In this document: piece after piece, positions 20,242-26,582 of the stretch
How the letters are laid out: the number at the start of each line of letters is the position of its first letter
Position numbering within the stretch: position 1 is the first letter of the stretch
Origin: a virus
Direction: 5' to 3' (one strand)
DNA length: 49,703 bases
Virus record (IMG/VR): IMGVR_UViG_3300046515_000021
Location: 1 to 49,703 of that record
The notes under the pieces: generated by a model
Told to the model about the DNA's origin: nothing
Databases searched by the model: none
The model's input: the letters and a program-made list of their open reading frames with translations, nothing else
Made by a program: the position numbers and the translations under genes

Positions 20242-20673
20242 TTACTTCCTCTTCCAGGCCGGCACGTAGCCTCCGCCTGGCTTCTGTCCGGGCTTCTTGC
20301 CCGCTGCCTTCCGGCCGCCTCCGTAGCGGCTGGTGTAGCTGTCCTGCTTGGCGACCGCGCCCTCTTCCAGGCCGTGCTCCTTGGCGTACGCCTTGGCCTG
20401 CTTGAAGTCGATCGCCTTGTTGAGCTGCATGTCGTGGTACTTCTCGATGAGGGTGAAGCTGTCCCCGCCGTTCGAGCAGGAGTGGCAGTTCCACAGGCCC
20501 TCGTCGAGCCGGTAGCTGAACGACGGTGTGTTGTCGTCGTGCAGGGGGCACTTCGCCATGCCCGAGTTGCGCTGGTCGTTGAAGTCCACGTCGAAGTGGT
20601 GCATCACCGAGTCGAGCAGGGGCTTGCTGTCCGAGCCTCCGCCCTGATCGGAGTCGATGCGATGGAACCTCAC
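20242..20673 (-). CDS. DNA primase zinc-binding subunit, 143 aa
   Basis: Residues 40-75 contain KCPLHDDNTPSFSY and NCHSCSNGGDSFTLIEK, the CHC2-type zinc finger (C-x2-H...C-x2-C) that recognises template in DnaG primases. The tail is Gly/Lys-rich and flexible. GTG 20673 overlaps the stop of a 33-residue gene. With the TOPRIM protein encoded just downstream this forms a two-gene primase. Confidence 0.88.
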   Translation of the reverse strand: MRFHRIDSDQGGGSDSKPLLDSVMHHFDVDFNDQRNSGMAKCPLHDDNTPSFSYRLDEGLWNCHSCSNGGDSFTLIEKYHDMQLNKAIDFKQAKAYAKEHGLEEGAVAKQDSYTSRYGGGRKAAGKKPGQKPGGGYVPAWKRK

Positions 20674-20771
20674 GGCCTCACCCCCAGCCAGTCCTCAACG
20701 ATCGCGACCATCGCCGGATCGGAGTCGGGGTCGAGCACCCAGTCGAGCCAGGCCAGCATCTCGTCGGTCAT
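20670..20771 (-). CDS. Tiny acidic protein, 33 aa
   Basis: A 33-residue frame (MTDEMLAWLDWVLDP, ending WLGVRP). Its ATG overlaps the stop of the nuclease gene (ATGA) and its TGA overlaps the GTG of the primase zinc subunit (GTGA). This double coupling in a compact operon is strong support despite the size. It is acidic, Trp-rich and probably helical; function unknown, perhaps a primase or nuclease partner. Confidence 0.7.
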   Translation of the reverse strand: MTDEMLAWLDWVLDPDSDPAMVAIVEDWLGVRP

Positions 20772-21157
20772 TCCTGCTCCAGCCCGAGGTAGTCCTCGAC
20801 GGTGGTGAGCACGAACGCCTTGCGCCAGTTCTTGCCGCGCCGCTTGACGACGACGATCGACTCGACGCTCTCCAGGTCCAGGCCCCGGTGCTTGGCGAAG
20901 TGCTCGCGCTCGACCTGGGCTTCACCGAGGAAGACCCCCGGCTCGAACTTCGCGTTCTTCGCCTCGATCACCAGGAACTTGCCGTCAGCTTCCCGGATGA
21001 CCATGTCGCCTTCATCCTCCGCGCCGGCCAACCGAAGGGACTCGACGTCGAACCCTTGCGATCGAAGACCGTCCCGCAGGTCGGTCTCCCAGTCAGCGCC
21101 CTTGCGCTTGTTCCGTCGGTTCCTCGCCGCCACGCTGTTGCTCAACTTGCACACCAC
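20768..21157 (-). CDS. Holliday-junction-resolvase-like nuclease, 129 aa
   Basis: An N-terminal basic segment (RNRRNKRKGADWETDL) leads into LRLAGAEDEGDMVI and FLVIEAKNAK: E, then D, then E-x-K, the PD-(D/E)xK set arranged as in Hjc/Hjr resolvases. It should cut branched DNA or recombination intermediates. GTG 21157 follows GGGAGGTGGT; its first codons are part of a TGTGCAAGTT motif (21144-21153). A later TTG start at 21148 is possible. A GATACT promoter lies just upstream. Confidence 0.82.
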   Translation of the reverse strand: MVCKLSNSVAARNRRNKRKGADWETDLRDGLRSQGFDVESLRLAGAEDEGDMVIREADGKFLVIEAKNAKFEPGVFLGEAQVEREHFAKHRGLDLESVESIVVVKRRGKNWRKAFVLTTVEDYLGLEQE

Positions 21158-21198
21158 CTCCCAGTAATGCCGAGCTGACGCCCGGCGATGTCTGCGAC

Positions 21199-21226
21199 AG
21201 TATCACACTTACGAACCAAGATTCAA
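21199..21226 (-). promoter_or_regulatory. Internal promoter of the replication operon
   Basis: On the reverse strand TTGAAT (21226-21221), a 16-base spacer and GATACT (21204-21199) match the early promoter family, including GTGTGATACTGTCGC. It overlaps the 3' end of the ATPase gene and would transcribe the nuclease, primase and downstream genes. Confidence 0.6.
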
Positions 21227-22093
21227 TGCGACCTTGGTCGGTGACCACTCCTCCGCGGGCTTGGCCTGTGCAGCCTGGATGATGGCCCGCTTCTCCGCCT
21301 TCGCGAAGCGCGTGTACTCCGGCTGGCAGATCATCGTCGCGTAGCGGCCAGCGGTCGGGTCACAGGGGCCCATGCGCTGCTTGATGCACGCCACGTTGTA
21401 GGCCAGCGAGGTCGGGTCCAGAGCCACGGAGAGCGAAAGCTCGGGCTTCTCGGACAGGCCGCCCTTGACCTGGTCGCGGGACGGGGGAGCCCAAGGGTTC
21501 GTCTTGGCTTCCCAGTTCTTGTCGCTCGCGTGGTGAAGGATGATGACCGTTGCGCCCGTGTGGCGGGCGATCTCGGTGCAGCCCTGCATCACGGCCATCT
21601 GCTCGGTGTAGTCCGACTCGGCGCCCTCGAAGTCCATGAGGTTGTCGAAGACCAGGACTTCCGGGTACCGGTCCCAGAGCTCGACGTACGCCTCCAGCTC
21701 CTCGTCGACCGAGCGCCAGGAGATCGGCGAGCCGAAGGAGAAGGTGATGTTCGAGTCGGCCAGCGCGTCGATGTACGCCTGCCTGTACTTGCCGCCCTCA
21801 GCCATGCCGGCCTCGACCATCTCGGTCGTGTCCTTCGTCGCCATGGAGGCGAGCCGGGACGAGGCGGTGAAGGCGCTCATGTCAGCGGAGAAGTACAGCG
21901 TCGGCAGGTTCATCTGGGCAACCCAGAAGAGGGCGAAGCCCGACTTCTGCGTGCCGGAACGTCCGGCGACCATGATGACCTCGCCGTGCCGGGGGCGAAC
22001 GCCCATGGCGTAGAGGTCGTCGAACGCCTCTACGCGCGGGAGTTCACGGCCGCTTGCAGCATGGAGCGCAAGGGACCTTCCAGGGGTGAGCAC
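21209..22093 (-). CDS. RecA/DnaB-like replicative ATPase, 294 aa
   Basis: The core is HGEVIMVAGRSGTQKSG (Walker A, near residue 45) with VLVFDNLMD (Walker B, near 145) and VIILHHASD (a motif with the sensor-type His pair), as in DnaB- and RepA-like hexameric ATPases. The Walker A has GTQKS where GxGKS/T is usual. It lacks the N-terminal primase-interaction domain of full DnaB. GTG 22093 follows GAGGAGACCGAAGA and makes a 64-base overlap with the deaminase gene; ATG 22008 is the shorter option but lacks a ribosome-binding site. Confidence 0.83.
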   Translation of the reverse strand: MLTPGRSLALHAASGRELPRVEAFDDLYAMGVRPRHGEVIMVAGRSGTQKSGFALFWVAQMNLPTLYFSADMSAFTASSRLASMATKDTTEMVEAGMAEGGKYRQAYIDALADSNITFSFGSPISWRSVDEELEAYVELWDRYPEVLVFDNLMDFEGAESDYTEQMAVMQGCTEIARHTGATVIILHHASDKNWEAKTNPWAPPSRDQVKGGLSEKPELSLSVALDPTSLAYNVACIKQRMGPCDPTAGRYATMICQPEYTRFAKAEKRAIIQAAQAKPAEEWSPTKVALNLGS

Positions 22094-22515
22094 TCTTCGG
22101 TCTCCTCTCCTCGGACGACGACGCGTCCGATACCTACGGAAGTGATCAGGGTGGTGCAAGCAGGGCACGGCTTGCGCGTGACGTACAGCGTCGAGTCCCG
22201 CAGCTCGTCAGGATGGATGCCCTTCACGTCGAGCGCGTCTCGAATCGCATTGCGCTCCGCATGGTCGGCCGCGCAGTTGGAGTAGTCACTGTCTCGGGCG
22301 CACTCCTCAGTGGAGAGCTGCCCCCGCGGGCAGTTGCCCGCAGTCCCACAGCCGGGGACTCCTCGGGGTAGGCCGTTGTAGCCGAGCCCCAGAACCGAGT
22401 GGCCTCGCTTGGCCACGATGATGGCGCCCACCTGGGCGCGTGAACAGTCCGCGATGGTGGCAACAGCCTCGGCAATCCCAAGGCCCCACTCGTCGCGGGT
22501 CGGTCGAACGAACAC
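22030..22515 (-). CDS. dCMP deaminase, 161 aa
   Basis: The zinc and catalytic motifs are clear: HAERNAI (near residue 85, His ligand and catalytic Glu) and PCPACTTLI (near residue 117, two Cys ligands). Extra cysteines at 57-74 (GCGTAGNCPRG, EECARDSDYSNC) are typical of phage-type dCMP deaminases with a second zinc site. It converts dCMP to dUMP, the substrate of ThyX. GTG 22515 is the start; its 3' end overlaps the ATPase gene. Confidence 0.9.
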   Translation of the reverse strand: MFVRPTRDEWGLGIAEAVATIADCSRAQVGAIIVAKRGHSVLGLGYNGLPRGVPGCGTAGNCPRGQLSTEECARDSDYSNCAADHAERNAIRDALDVKGIHPDELRDSTLYVTRKPCPACTTLITSVGIGRVVVRGEETEECSPLEGPLRSMLQAAVNSRA

Positions 22516-22573
22516 CGGCCCTCCCTTCCGCCCGCAGGTGCGGGCTCATGCGCCTCCCTTCTTCTCGCAGCGA

Positions 22574-22583
22574 CACTTACACA
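22574..22583 (-). promoter_or_regulatory. TGTGTAAGTG motif
   Basis: A copy of the dispersed motif in the sense orientation, in the 74-base gap between the genes at 22590 and 22515. Confidence 0.5.
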
Positions 22584-22589
22584 GTCAGA

Positions 22590-23027
22590 TCAGTCGAAGT
22601 CGGGAGCGTCAGCGACAGCCTCCTCGGCCGCCTTCTCCCGCTTCTCGGCGTACGAGACGACCGCGTTGCGGACACCCGCGTCGGTCACCGGACGCCACAC
22701 CCACGCCGGGTGCGCGCCGGGCTTCTTCGGGGGCACCTGCTCCAGGCGCACGATCGTGGCGCCACCGACGATGGTCTCCAGGTCGCGGGCGAGGATGGTC
22801 TGCTCGATCCTCTGGCCCTTGGTCACCTGCGGGGTGCCGGCCTGGAGAGCGCCACCGTCCATGAAGACGGTCACGTCAGCGAGGACGGAGTCCTTCGGAC
22901 CGTTCGGGGTCGGGCGCTGACGCTCGAAGTGGTGGACCTCCAGCAGGATGGCCGGCGCGTCGATGTTGTCCTTCGGCTTGAACCAGCCGCCGCCCTGGAC
23001 CGGGATGTCGATGAGGTTGAGAGCCAC
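22590..23027 (-). CDS. Hypothetical protein, 145 aa
   Basis: GTG 23027 starts MALNLIDIPVQGGGWFKPKD. The beta-rich body (PAILLEVHHFE, DSVLADVTVFMDGG, TIVRLEQVPP) and acidic tail (EEAVADAPDFD) would suit a single-stranded-DNA-binding or other OB-like protein, but I cannot confirm a family. The opening MALNLxDxP is shared with the exonuclease encoded at 24676. Position in the replication operon supports a DNA-related role. Confidence 0.68.
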   Translation of the reverse strand: MALNLIDIPVQGGGWFKPKDNIDAPAILLEVHHFERQRPTPNGPKDSVLADVTVFMDGGALQAGTPQVTKGQRIEQTILARDLETIVGGATIVRLEQVPPKKPGAHPAWVWRPVTDAGVRNAVVSYAEKREKAAEEAVADAPDFD

Positions 23028-23100
23028 TGTGTTGATCTCCTTCGTTCGTTGCCCACGCGGGCAGTTACGGTGCGATGTGTTGGTTGGTACTGCGGTTGGA

Positions 23101-23586
23101 TCAGGCGGCGCTGAGCGCCTTGCCCTTCGCCTTCCAAGCGGCCATGACAGCCGCGTCGGAGAAGAAGGACTGGTTCGCGGCCCAGAGCTTCTTCAGCTCG
23201 TCGACCGTGGTCTTCTTCTCGATCTCCCCGAGAATGTAAGCGTTGGGGTCTTCCTTCTTCGGCTCTGCGACACTTGCACTGCCGGGCCAAGGAGCGGACT
23301 GGGTGGCAGACGCAGCCGCCCACGGGTCATCAGTCGGAGGCTTGGCCGGCTCGGCGATCTCCTCGACCACCGTGGCTCCGAGCGCCGTAGCGATCAGGCC
23401 CTTGCCGTGTGCGATCTGGGTCGCGTTCGTAACGACGCTGCTCAGGCTCAGCCCCACCTGCGTCGCCGGGTCCATCCCGAAGAAGTCCAGGATGTCCGCC
23501 CTGATCTCCATGGTCGTCCCTCGGAAGACCGCCCAGGTGGCGTCGTGCCCCTTGTCGTACTTGATCGTGACGCTCAGTTCACTCAC
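23101..23586 (-). CDS. Hypothetical replication-operon protein, 161 aa
   Basis: GTG 23586 begins MSELSVTIKYDKGHDATWAVFRG. Residues 1-70 look like a compact alpha-beta domain, then a Pro/Ala-rich linker (AKPPTDDPWAAASATQSAP) leads to a helical C-terminal part (VDELKKLWAANQSFFSDAAVMAAWKAKG). No family is recognised. The linker contains a TGTGCAAGTG-type motif copy (23271-23280) within codons. It lies in a row with SSB-like and exonuclease genes. Confidence 0.68.
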   Translation of the reverse strand: MSELSVTIKYDKGHDATWAVFRGTTMEIRADILDFFGMDPATQVGLSLSSVVTNATQIAHGKGLIATALGATVVEEIAEPAKPPTDDPWAAASATQSAPWPGSASVAEPKKEDPNAYILGEIEKKTTVDELKKLWAANQSFFSDAAVMAAWKAKGKALSAA

Positions 23587-23734
23587 TGTGTTTCGTTCCC
23601 CTCTCTCTCGCTGTCGCTGTCCACCGTACCGACTTCCGGGCCGGTGTGCAACCTTCGCTTACCTCGTCGTCTTCGGGGCTTCCCTCGTGACGTTGTCCAA
23701 CTTACACACTCTGGGAGTTGAAATCAACTCCGGT
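23587..23734 (-). other. Control region before the 23586 gene
   Basis: A 148-base non-coding gap. It has a perfect palindrome GGAGTTGA-AA-TCAACTCC (23714-23731) right after the exonuclease stop, a TGTGTAAGTT motif copy (23699-23708) and an opposite TGTGCAAC copy (23644-23651). The palindrome could end transcription or bind a dimeric regulator. Confidence 0.5.
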
Positions 23735-24676
23735 TCATGTGGCCTGCGTCACGAAGGGCTTCATCGCGCCCTTCGTCGAGCGTGCCTTGCGGATCGTGAG
23801 TGCAAGGTTCGCCAGCGCCCACCCGATGTTCAGGTCGACCCAGTACAAGTTACACACTCCGGTGCCTGCTGGCAAGTGCACGATGATGCCCCAGTCCTGG
23901 TTCACAGGAGGCAGCGGCGAGTAAGCGGTAGCCGCCTGCTCAGCCGAGAACTCCTGCTTCTTCCACGCCTTGAACGTCTTCTCGTCGTCCACGTTCACGG
24001 GGAACTTCGTGTGGTCGTACAGCTTGCCGCGCGAGTACACCGCGAGCTGCGATGCCATCTTCAGCTTGCCGTACTCGATCGTGCCGGTCTTCGTGTCCGT
24101 GATGAAGTTGCCCGCGATCGGCTTGCCGTCCGGGCCAGGCCCCTCGTAGTACGCGAGGCGGTCGAACGTGCCGCCCACGGACAGCTCGGGCACCGCGACG
24201 AACTGCTCGATCGCGATGACCTTCAGCACGGACGTGGCCATCATGTACGCGGCCATGTCGTCGAGATCCGCTCCCGAGATGGTGCTGGGGAGCGGGTCTC
24301 CACGGTCTACGTACTCCGACAGGTCATGCAGATACGTGCCCTTACGCGACTTCTCATTCGCTCCGGCTGAGTCCTTGGCCTGCTCGGTCAAGGAGTTGAG
24401 TCGCTTCTTGTCGGAGGAGTCGTCGGGGTCCAGACCTCGAACTTTCTCCAACAAGTCGGGTCGCTTCGCGGAGCCGAGCAAGACCATCCGACCCTGCCAG
24501 TCGATCAAGTTCGACTTGTCCTCGATGCAGTCGATGAACGTCGTGGTGCGGGTATGCCCCTTCGGCTTGCCGCCGCTCTCGGGAACGATCAGCGGCCTGC
24601 CCCACCCGTCCCTGGGGACGGAGTGATTCGGGTGGACGGGTCGGGCTTGGGGTAGATCCATGAGATTCAGGGCCAC
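23735..24676 (-). CDS. RecB/Cas4-like PD-(D/E)xK exonuclease, 313 aa
   Basis: The C-terminal half has GGTFDRLAYY (near residue 170), NFITDTKTG (near 195) and KMASQLAVYSRG (near 210), the D...D-x-K...Q-x-x-x-Y pattern of the Cas4/RecB nuclease family. The N-terminal half (TTTFIDCIED..., KGTYLHDLSEYVDRG) carries the usual upstream His. It should degrade linear DNA for recombination or host DNA processing. GTG 24676 is the start. The upstream membrane-protein frame continues across its first 323 bases. Confidence 0.85.
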   Translation of the reverse strand: MALNLMDLPQARPVHPNHSVPRDGWGRPLIVPESGGKPKGHTRTTTFIDCIEDKSNLIDWQGRMVLLGSAKRPDLLEKVRGLDPDDSSDKKRLNSLTEQAKDSAGANEKSRKGTYLHDLSEYVDRGDPLPSTISGADLDDMAAYMMATSVLKVIAIEQFVAVPELSVGGTFDRLAYYEGPGPDGKPIAGNFITDTKTGTIEYGKLKMASQLAVYSRGKLYDHTKFPVNVDDEKTFKAWKKQEFSAEQAATAYSPLPPVNQDWGIIVHLPAGTGVCNLYWVDLNIGWALANLALTIRKARSTKGAMKPFVTQAT

Positions 24677-25169
24677 TCAGTACTCCTCTGTTCGGCGATG
24701 CGGGGGTGGGGTTGGGCCTCTCGGCTCCGTGGTCATCGGTGCGGTTGAAGACGTCGGTGACGGCCTGCGGGTAGTGGTGGTGCATCGGGCTCGGAAGTAT
24801 CAGGGCGCCTGCAACGCAGGCTGCCAGGGCGAAGGTGGTGGCCGCGCGCTTGGCGATCGAGCGGGCCGGCCTCTCCTGGACGACAGGCTGTACGGCGTAC
24901 TCGGTCAGGGGGGCCAGGTAGATGCGGACGGTGCCGTCCTCCATCAGCTCAGGCTCGCACTCGTCCTCGTCCAGGGGCTCCAGGCCGCGACTCCTGGCCG
25001 CCTTCAGGACGGCCGTCATGGCGCTGGCTTTGTAGCCCGGCCTCGCGTCGATGTGGAAGTCGTACTCGTCCTCGTCGACCACCAGCAGAATCAACCCATC
25101 CGGGGAGCTGAACTCTCCGTACCATCCTCCAGGCGTAGTAGAAGTGTCCGCCCCCTGGTGGAGTTCCAC
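24354..25169 (-). CDS. Putative membrane protein with long overlapping tail, 271 aa
   Basis: GTG 25169 follows AAGGAGG with good spacing. Residues 1-100 are an acidic soluble domain (WYGEFSSPDGLILLVVDEDEYDF), and residues about 117-137 (AATTFALAACVAGALILPSP) form one membrane segment. After that the frame runs 323 bases into the exonuclease gene, where its translation is Arg-rich and looks like shadow sequence. The true protein may end near residue 165 if a stop has been lost or the sequence carries an indel. It is the first gene of the reverse-strand replication operon. Confidence 0.62.
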   Translation of the reverse strand: MELHQGADTSTTPGGWYGEFSSPDGLILLVVDEDEYDFHIDARPGYKASAMTAVLKAARSRGLEPLDEDECEPELMEDGTVRIYLAPLTEYAVQPVVQERPARSIAKRAATTFALAACVAGALILPSPMHHHYPQAVTDVFNRTDDHGAERPNPTPASPNRGVLSGPESHGSTPSPTRPPESLRPQGRVGQAADRSRERRQAEGAYPHHDVHRLHRGQVELDRLAGSDGLARLREATRLVGESSRSGPRRLLRQEATQLLDRAGQGLSRSE

Positions 25170-25205
25170 TCGAAACCTCCTTCTGTGCAAGTGTCGCTGA
25201 GGTGA

Positions 25206-25237
25206 TCAATACTGCATGAGCATTGCGTCACTGTCAA
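25206..25237 (-). promoter_or_regulatory. Main promoter of the replication operon
   Basis: On the reverse strand a perfect TTGACA (25237-25232) is followed 18 bases later by AGTATT (25213-25208), within CAGTATTGAT. A motif copy in the opposite orientation (25184-25193) lies between this promoter and the first gene, GTG 25169. The surrounding 25200-25350 is the most AT-rich part of the window and could also hold an origin, though no iterons are seen. Confidence 0.6.
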
Positions 25238-25369
25238 GTCAACTTTTGTAAGCTGTTCTTACCAAACCTTCACTTCCGGAAGGTATGACTCCCCAGGTGT
25301 GCAGATGGTTGCACGTAATGAACGCAAACTTTGAAGTTTCAACCTACTCCCCCTACCGTGGGCAGACGA

Positions 25370-25400
25370 GAGCCCCCCGCAGTTCGGATGCGGGGGGCTC
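25370..25400 (-). terminator. Terminator-like hairpin after the 25874 gene
   Basis: A perfect 12-bp stem, GAGCCCCCCGCA (25370-25381) with TGCGGGGGGCTC (25389-25400), and a 7-base loop. It follows the stop of the gene at 25419, isolating that gene from the replication operon. Confidence 0.8.
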
Positions 25401-25418
25401 TACTTAGACTGCGCCGGC

Positions 25419-25874
25419 CTACCGGTCGGCATTGGGCCGGGGGGTCGTCTTCTGCTTCGGGGCGTGGATGAGGTCATCGTCGCCCTCCTGCCGTGGCACG
25501 TAGAAGAAGCCTTCCTCGGTGTCCGGGTCGTAGTGCACGACCGCGTTCTCCTCCTTCAGCATCTCCAACCAGTTGGCCAGCCGGGACGTGTCCTGCTCGG
25601 TCAGCTCCTTGCCTGCACGGCGCCGAGCCTCTGCCCGGAGCATGGCCAGGGGGTAGGCCCAGCGGTGCTCCTCCTTCACGAACCAGGGGATGAGCTCGTC
25701 ATCCCGCACGATCCGCCGATCGAGACCCCGGCGTCGCCGGAAGTTCCCCCACATGGAAGGAACGGTATCGATGTTGTATTTGCGTTTGTACTCGTCGATC
25801 ATCCAGGCGTAGGTCCGACCTTCCTCGAACCAGCGGATGACCTCCTGCTCATCCTGGATCTTGCGCTTGCCCAT
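25419..25874 (-). CDS. Candidate phage repressor or DNA-binding protein, 151 aa
   Basis: ATG 25874 encodes MGKRKIQDEQEVIRWFEEGRTYAWMIDEYKRK; two similar helical units follow one another (EVIRWFEEGR... and ELIPWFVKEEH...), each with a possible helix-turn-helix and an Arg-rich stretch (NFRRRRGLDRR, EARRRAGKE). It is monocistronic, with its own promoter region and terminator, divergent from 26016. Its upstream region contains TGTGGAAGTG (25928-25937), a one-base variant of the dispersed motif. It is thus my best candidate for the protein that binds that motif. The function is inferred. Confidence 0.6.
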   Translation of the reverse strand: MGKRKIQDEQEVIRWFEEGRTYAWMIDEYKRKYNIDTVPSMWGNFRRRRGLDRRIVRDDELIPWFVKEEHRWAYPLAMLRAEARRRAGKELTEQDTSRLANWLEMLKEENAVVHYDPDTEEGFFYVPRQEGDDDLIHAPKQKTTPRPNADR

Positions 25875-26015
25875 GTGCCTCCTGACTCCGTTGTCATCAT
25901 GCTCGCTTCGCAGCGATCATGGTCAGTAACACTTCCACAGTAACCCAGCACAGTCAACAATGCACAGGTATCGTGGTGGTCACACCAACATTCACAGCGG
26001 GAGGGATGAGAGAGC
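25875..26015. promoter_or_regulatory. Divergent control region
   Basis: 141 bases between the divergent genes 25419-25874 and 26016. On the reverse strand a TTGACT element (25957-25952) precedes a TGTGGAAGTG variant of the dispersed motif (25937-25928) at the position of a -10 region, which would allow self-repression. The rightward promoter is not clear. A GGGAGGGATGAGAGAGC ribosome-binding site precedes GTG 26016. Confidence 0.5.
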
Positions 26016-26321
26016 GTGAAGCTGCAAGTGACCGCGTGCGACATTGACAAGAAGTTCCCCGCCAAGACTTACACCATCACAGCGAGCGATGGTCGCAGTA
26101 TCACAAAGGATCTGTGCGAGGAGCACGCCGAGCCCTTCGAGGAGTGGCTGGAAGAGGCGGAGGTCGTCGAGGAGGCCGAGCCCGTGTGCGAGCCGGAGCC
26201 GGAACCGAAGCCCGAGCCGGAGCCGAAGGTCGCCAAGCAGGCGCCGGCCAAGAAGACGACGGCTCGACGGCGACCGAAGGTCGTCAGCCTGGAAGAGATC
26301 GAGAAGGCCAAGCAGAACTGA
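26016..26321 (+). CDS. Small charged protein, 101 aa
   Basis: GTG 26016 follows GGGAGGGATGAGAGAGC. The N-terminal 45 residues (MKLQVTACDIDKKFPAKTYTI..., DGRSITKDLCEEH) form a small domain with two cysteines. Then come an acidic Glu/Pro repeat (about 50-72) and a basic Lys/Arg tail (VAKQAPAKKTTARRRPK). It is the only rightward gene in the right half of the genome and is closed by a bidirectional terminator. A partner or antagonist of the divergent regulator, or a nucleoid-associated protein, is possible; no family is certain. Confidence 0.7.
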   Translation: MKLQVTACDIDKKFPAKTYTITASDGRSITKDLCEEHAEPFEEWLEEAEVVEEAEPVCEPEPEPKPEPEPKVAKQAPAKKTTARRRPKVVSLEEIEKAKQN

Positions 26322-26331
26322 GACAAGAAGA

Positions 26332-26366
26332 AAGCCCCCGCCAGCCACATGGGCCAGCGGGGGCTT
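26332..26366. terminator. Bidirectional terminator
   Basis: AAGCCCCCGC (26332-26341) pairs with GCGGGGGCTT (26357-26366), flanked by A-rich and T-containing sequence. It separates the rightward gene at 26016 from the leftward lysis and structural genes. Confidence 0.85.
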
Positions 26367-26369
26367 CTC

Positions 26370-26582
26370 TCATTCCGAGTCGGACTGCTCGACGAAACCG
26401 AACGCGGTCAGCGCCTGTATGACGAGCGCGACCTGCGGGTAGTCGGTGCCGAAGTAGGTGGCCAGGGACAGGGCCACGCCAACGACAGCCGCGACCAGCC
26501 CAGCCTTGGACTTGTACTTGGTGGGCAGGGCCCCGGCGATACGAGCCAGGCCCCTACTCGTCAGCTTCGCGTGCTTGCTCAC
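26370..26582 (-). CDS. Putative holin, 70 aa
   Basis: GTG 26582 overlaps the endolysin stop (GTGA) and follows GGAGGCTGGCGTCAA. The protein has a basic N-terminus (MSKHAKLTSRGLAR) and one long or two short membrane segments (AGLVAAVVGVALSLATYFG, then VALVIQALTAFGF), ending in acidic residues. Size, topology and position right after the endolysin gene fit a small holin that forms membrane holes at the end of infection. Confidence 0.72.
   Translation of the reverse strand: MSKHAKLTSRGLARIAGALPTKYKSKAGLVAAVVGVALSLATYFGTDYPQVALVIQALTAFGFVEQSDSE

Noticed and set aside
26085-26110. CAGTATCAC inside the 26016 gene as a reverse GATACT promoter
   Set aside because: It lies in coding sequence without a -35 element, and no reverse-strand gene begins downstream of it.
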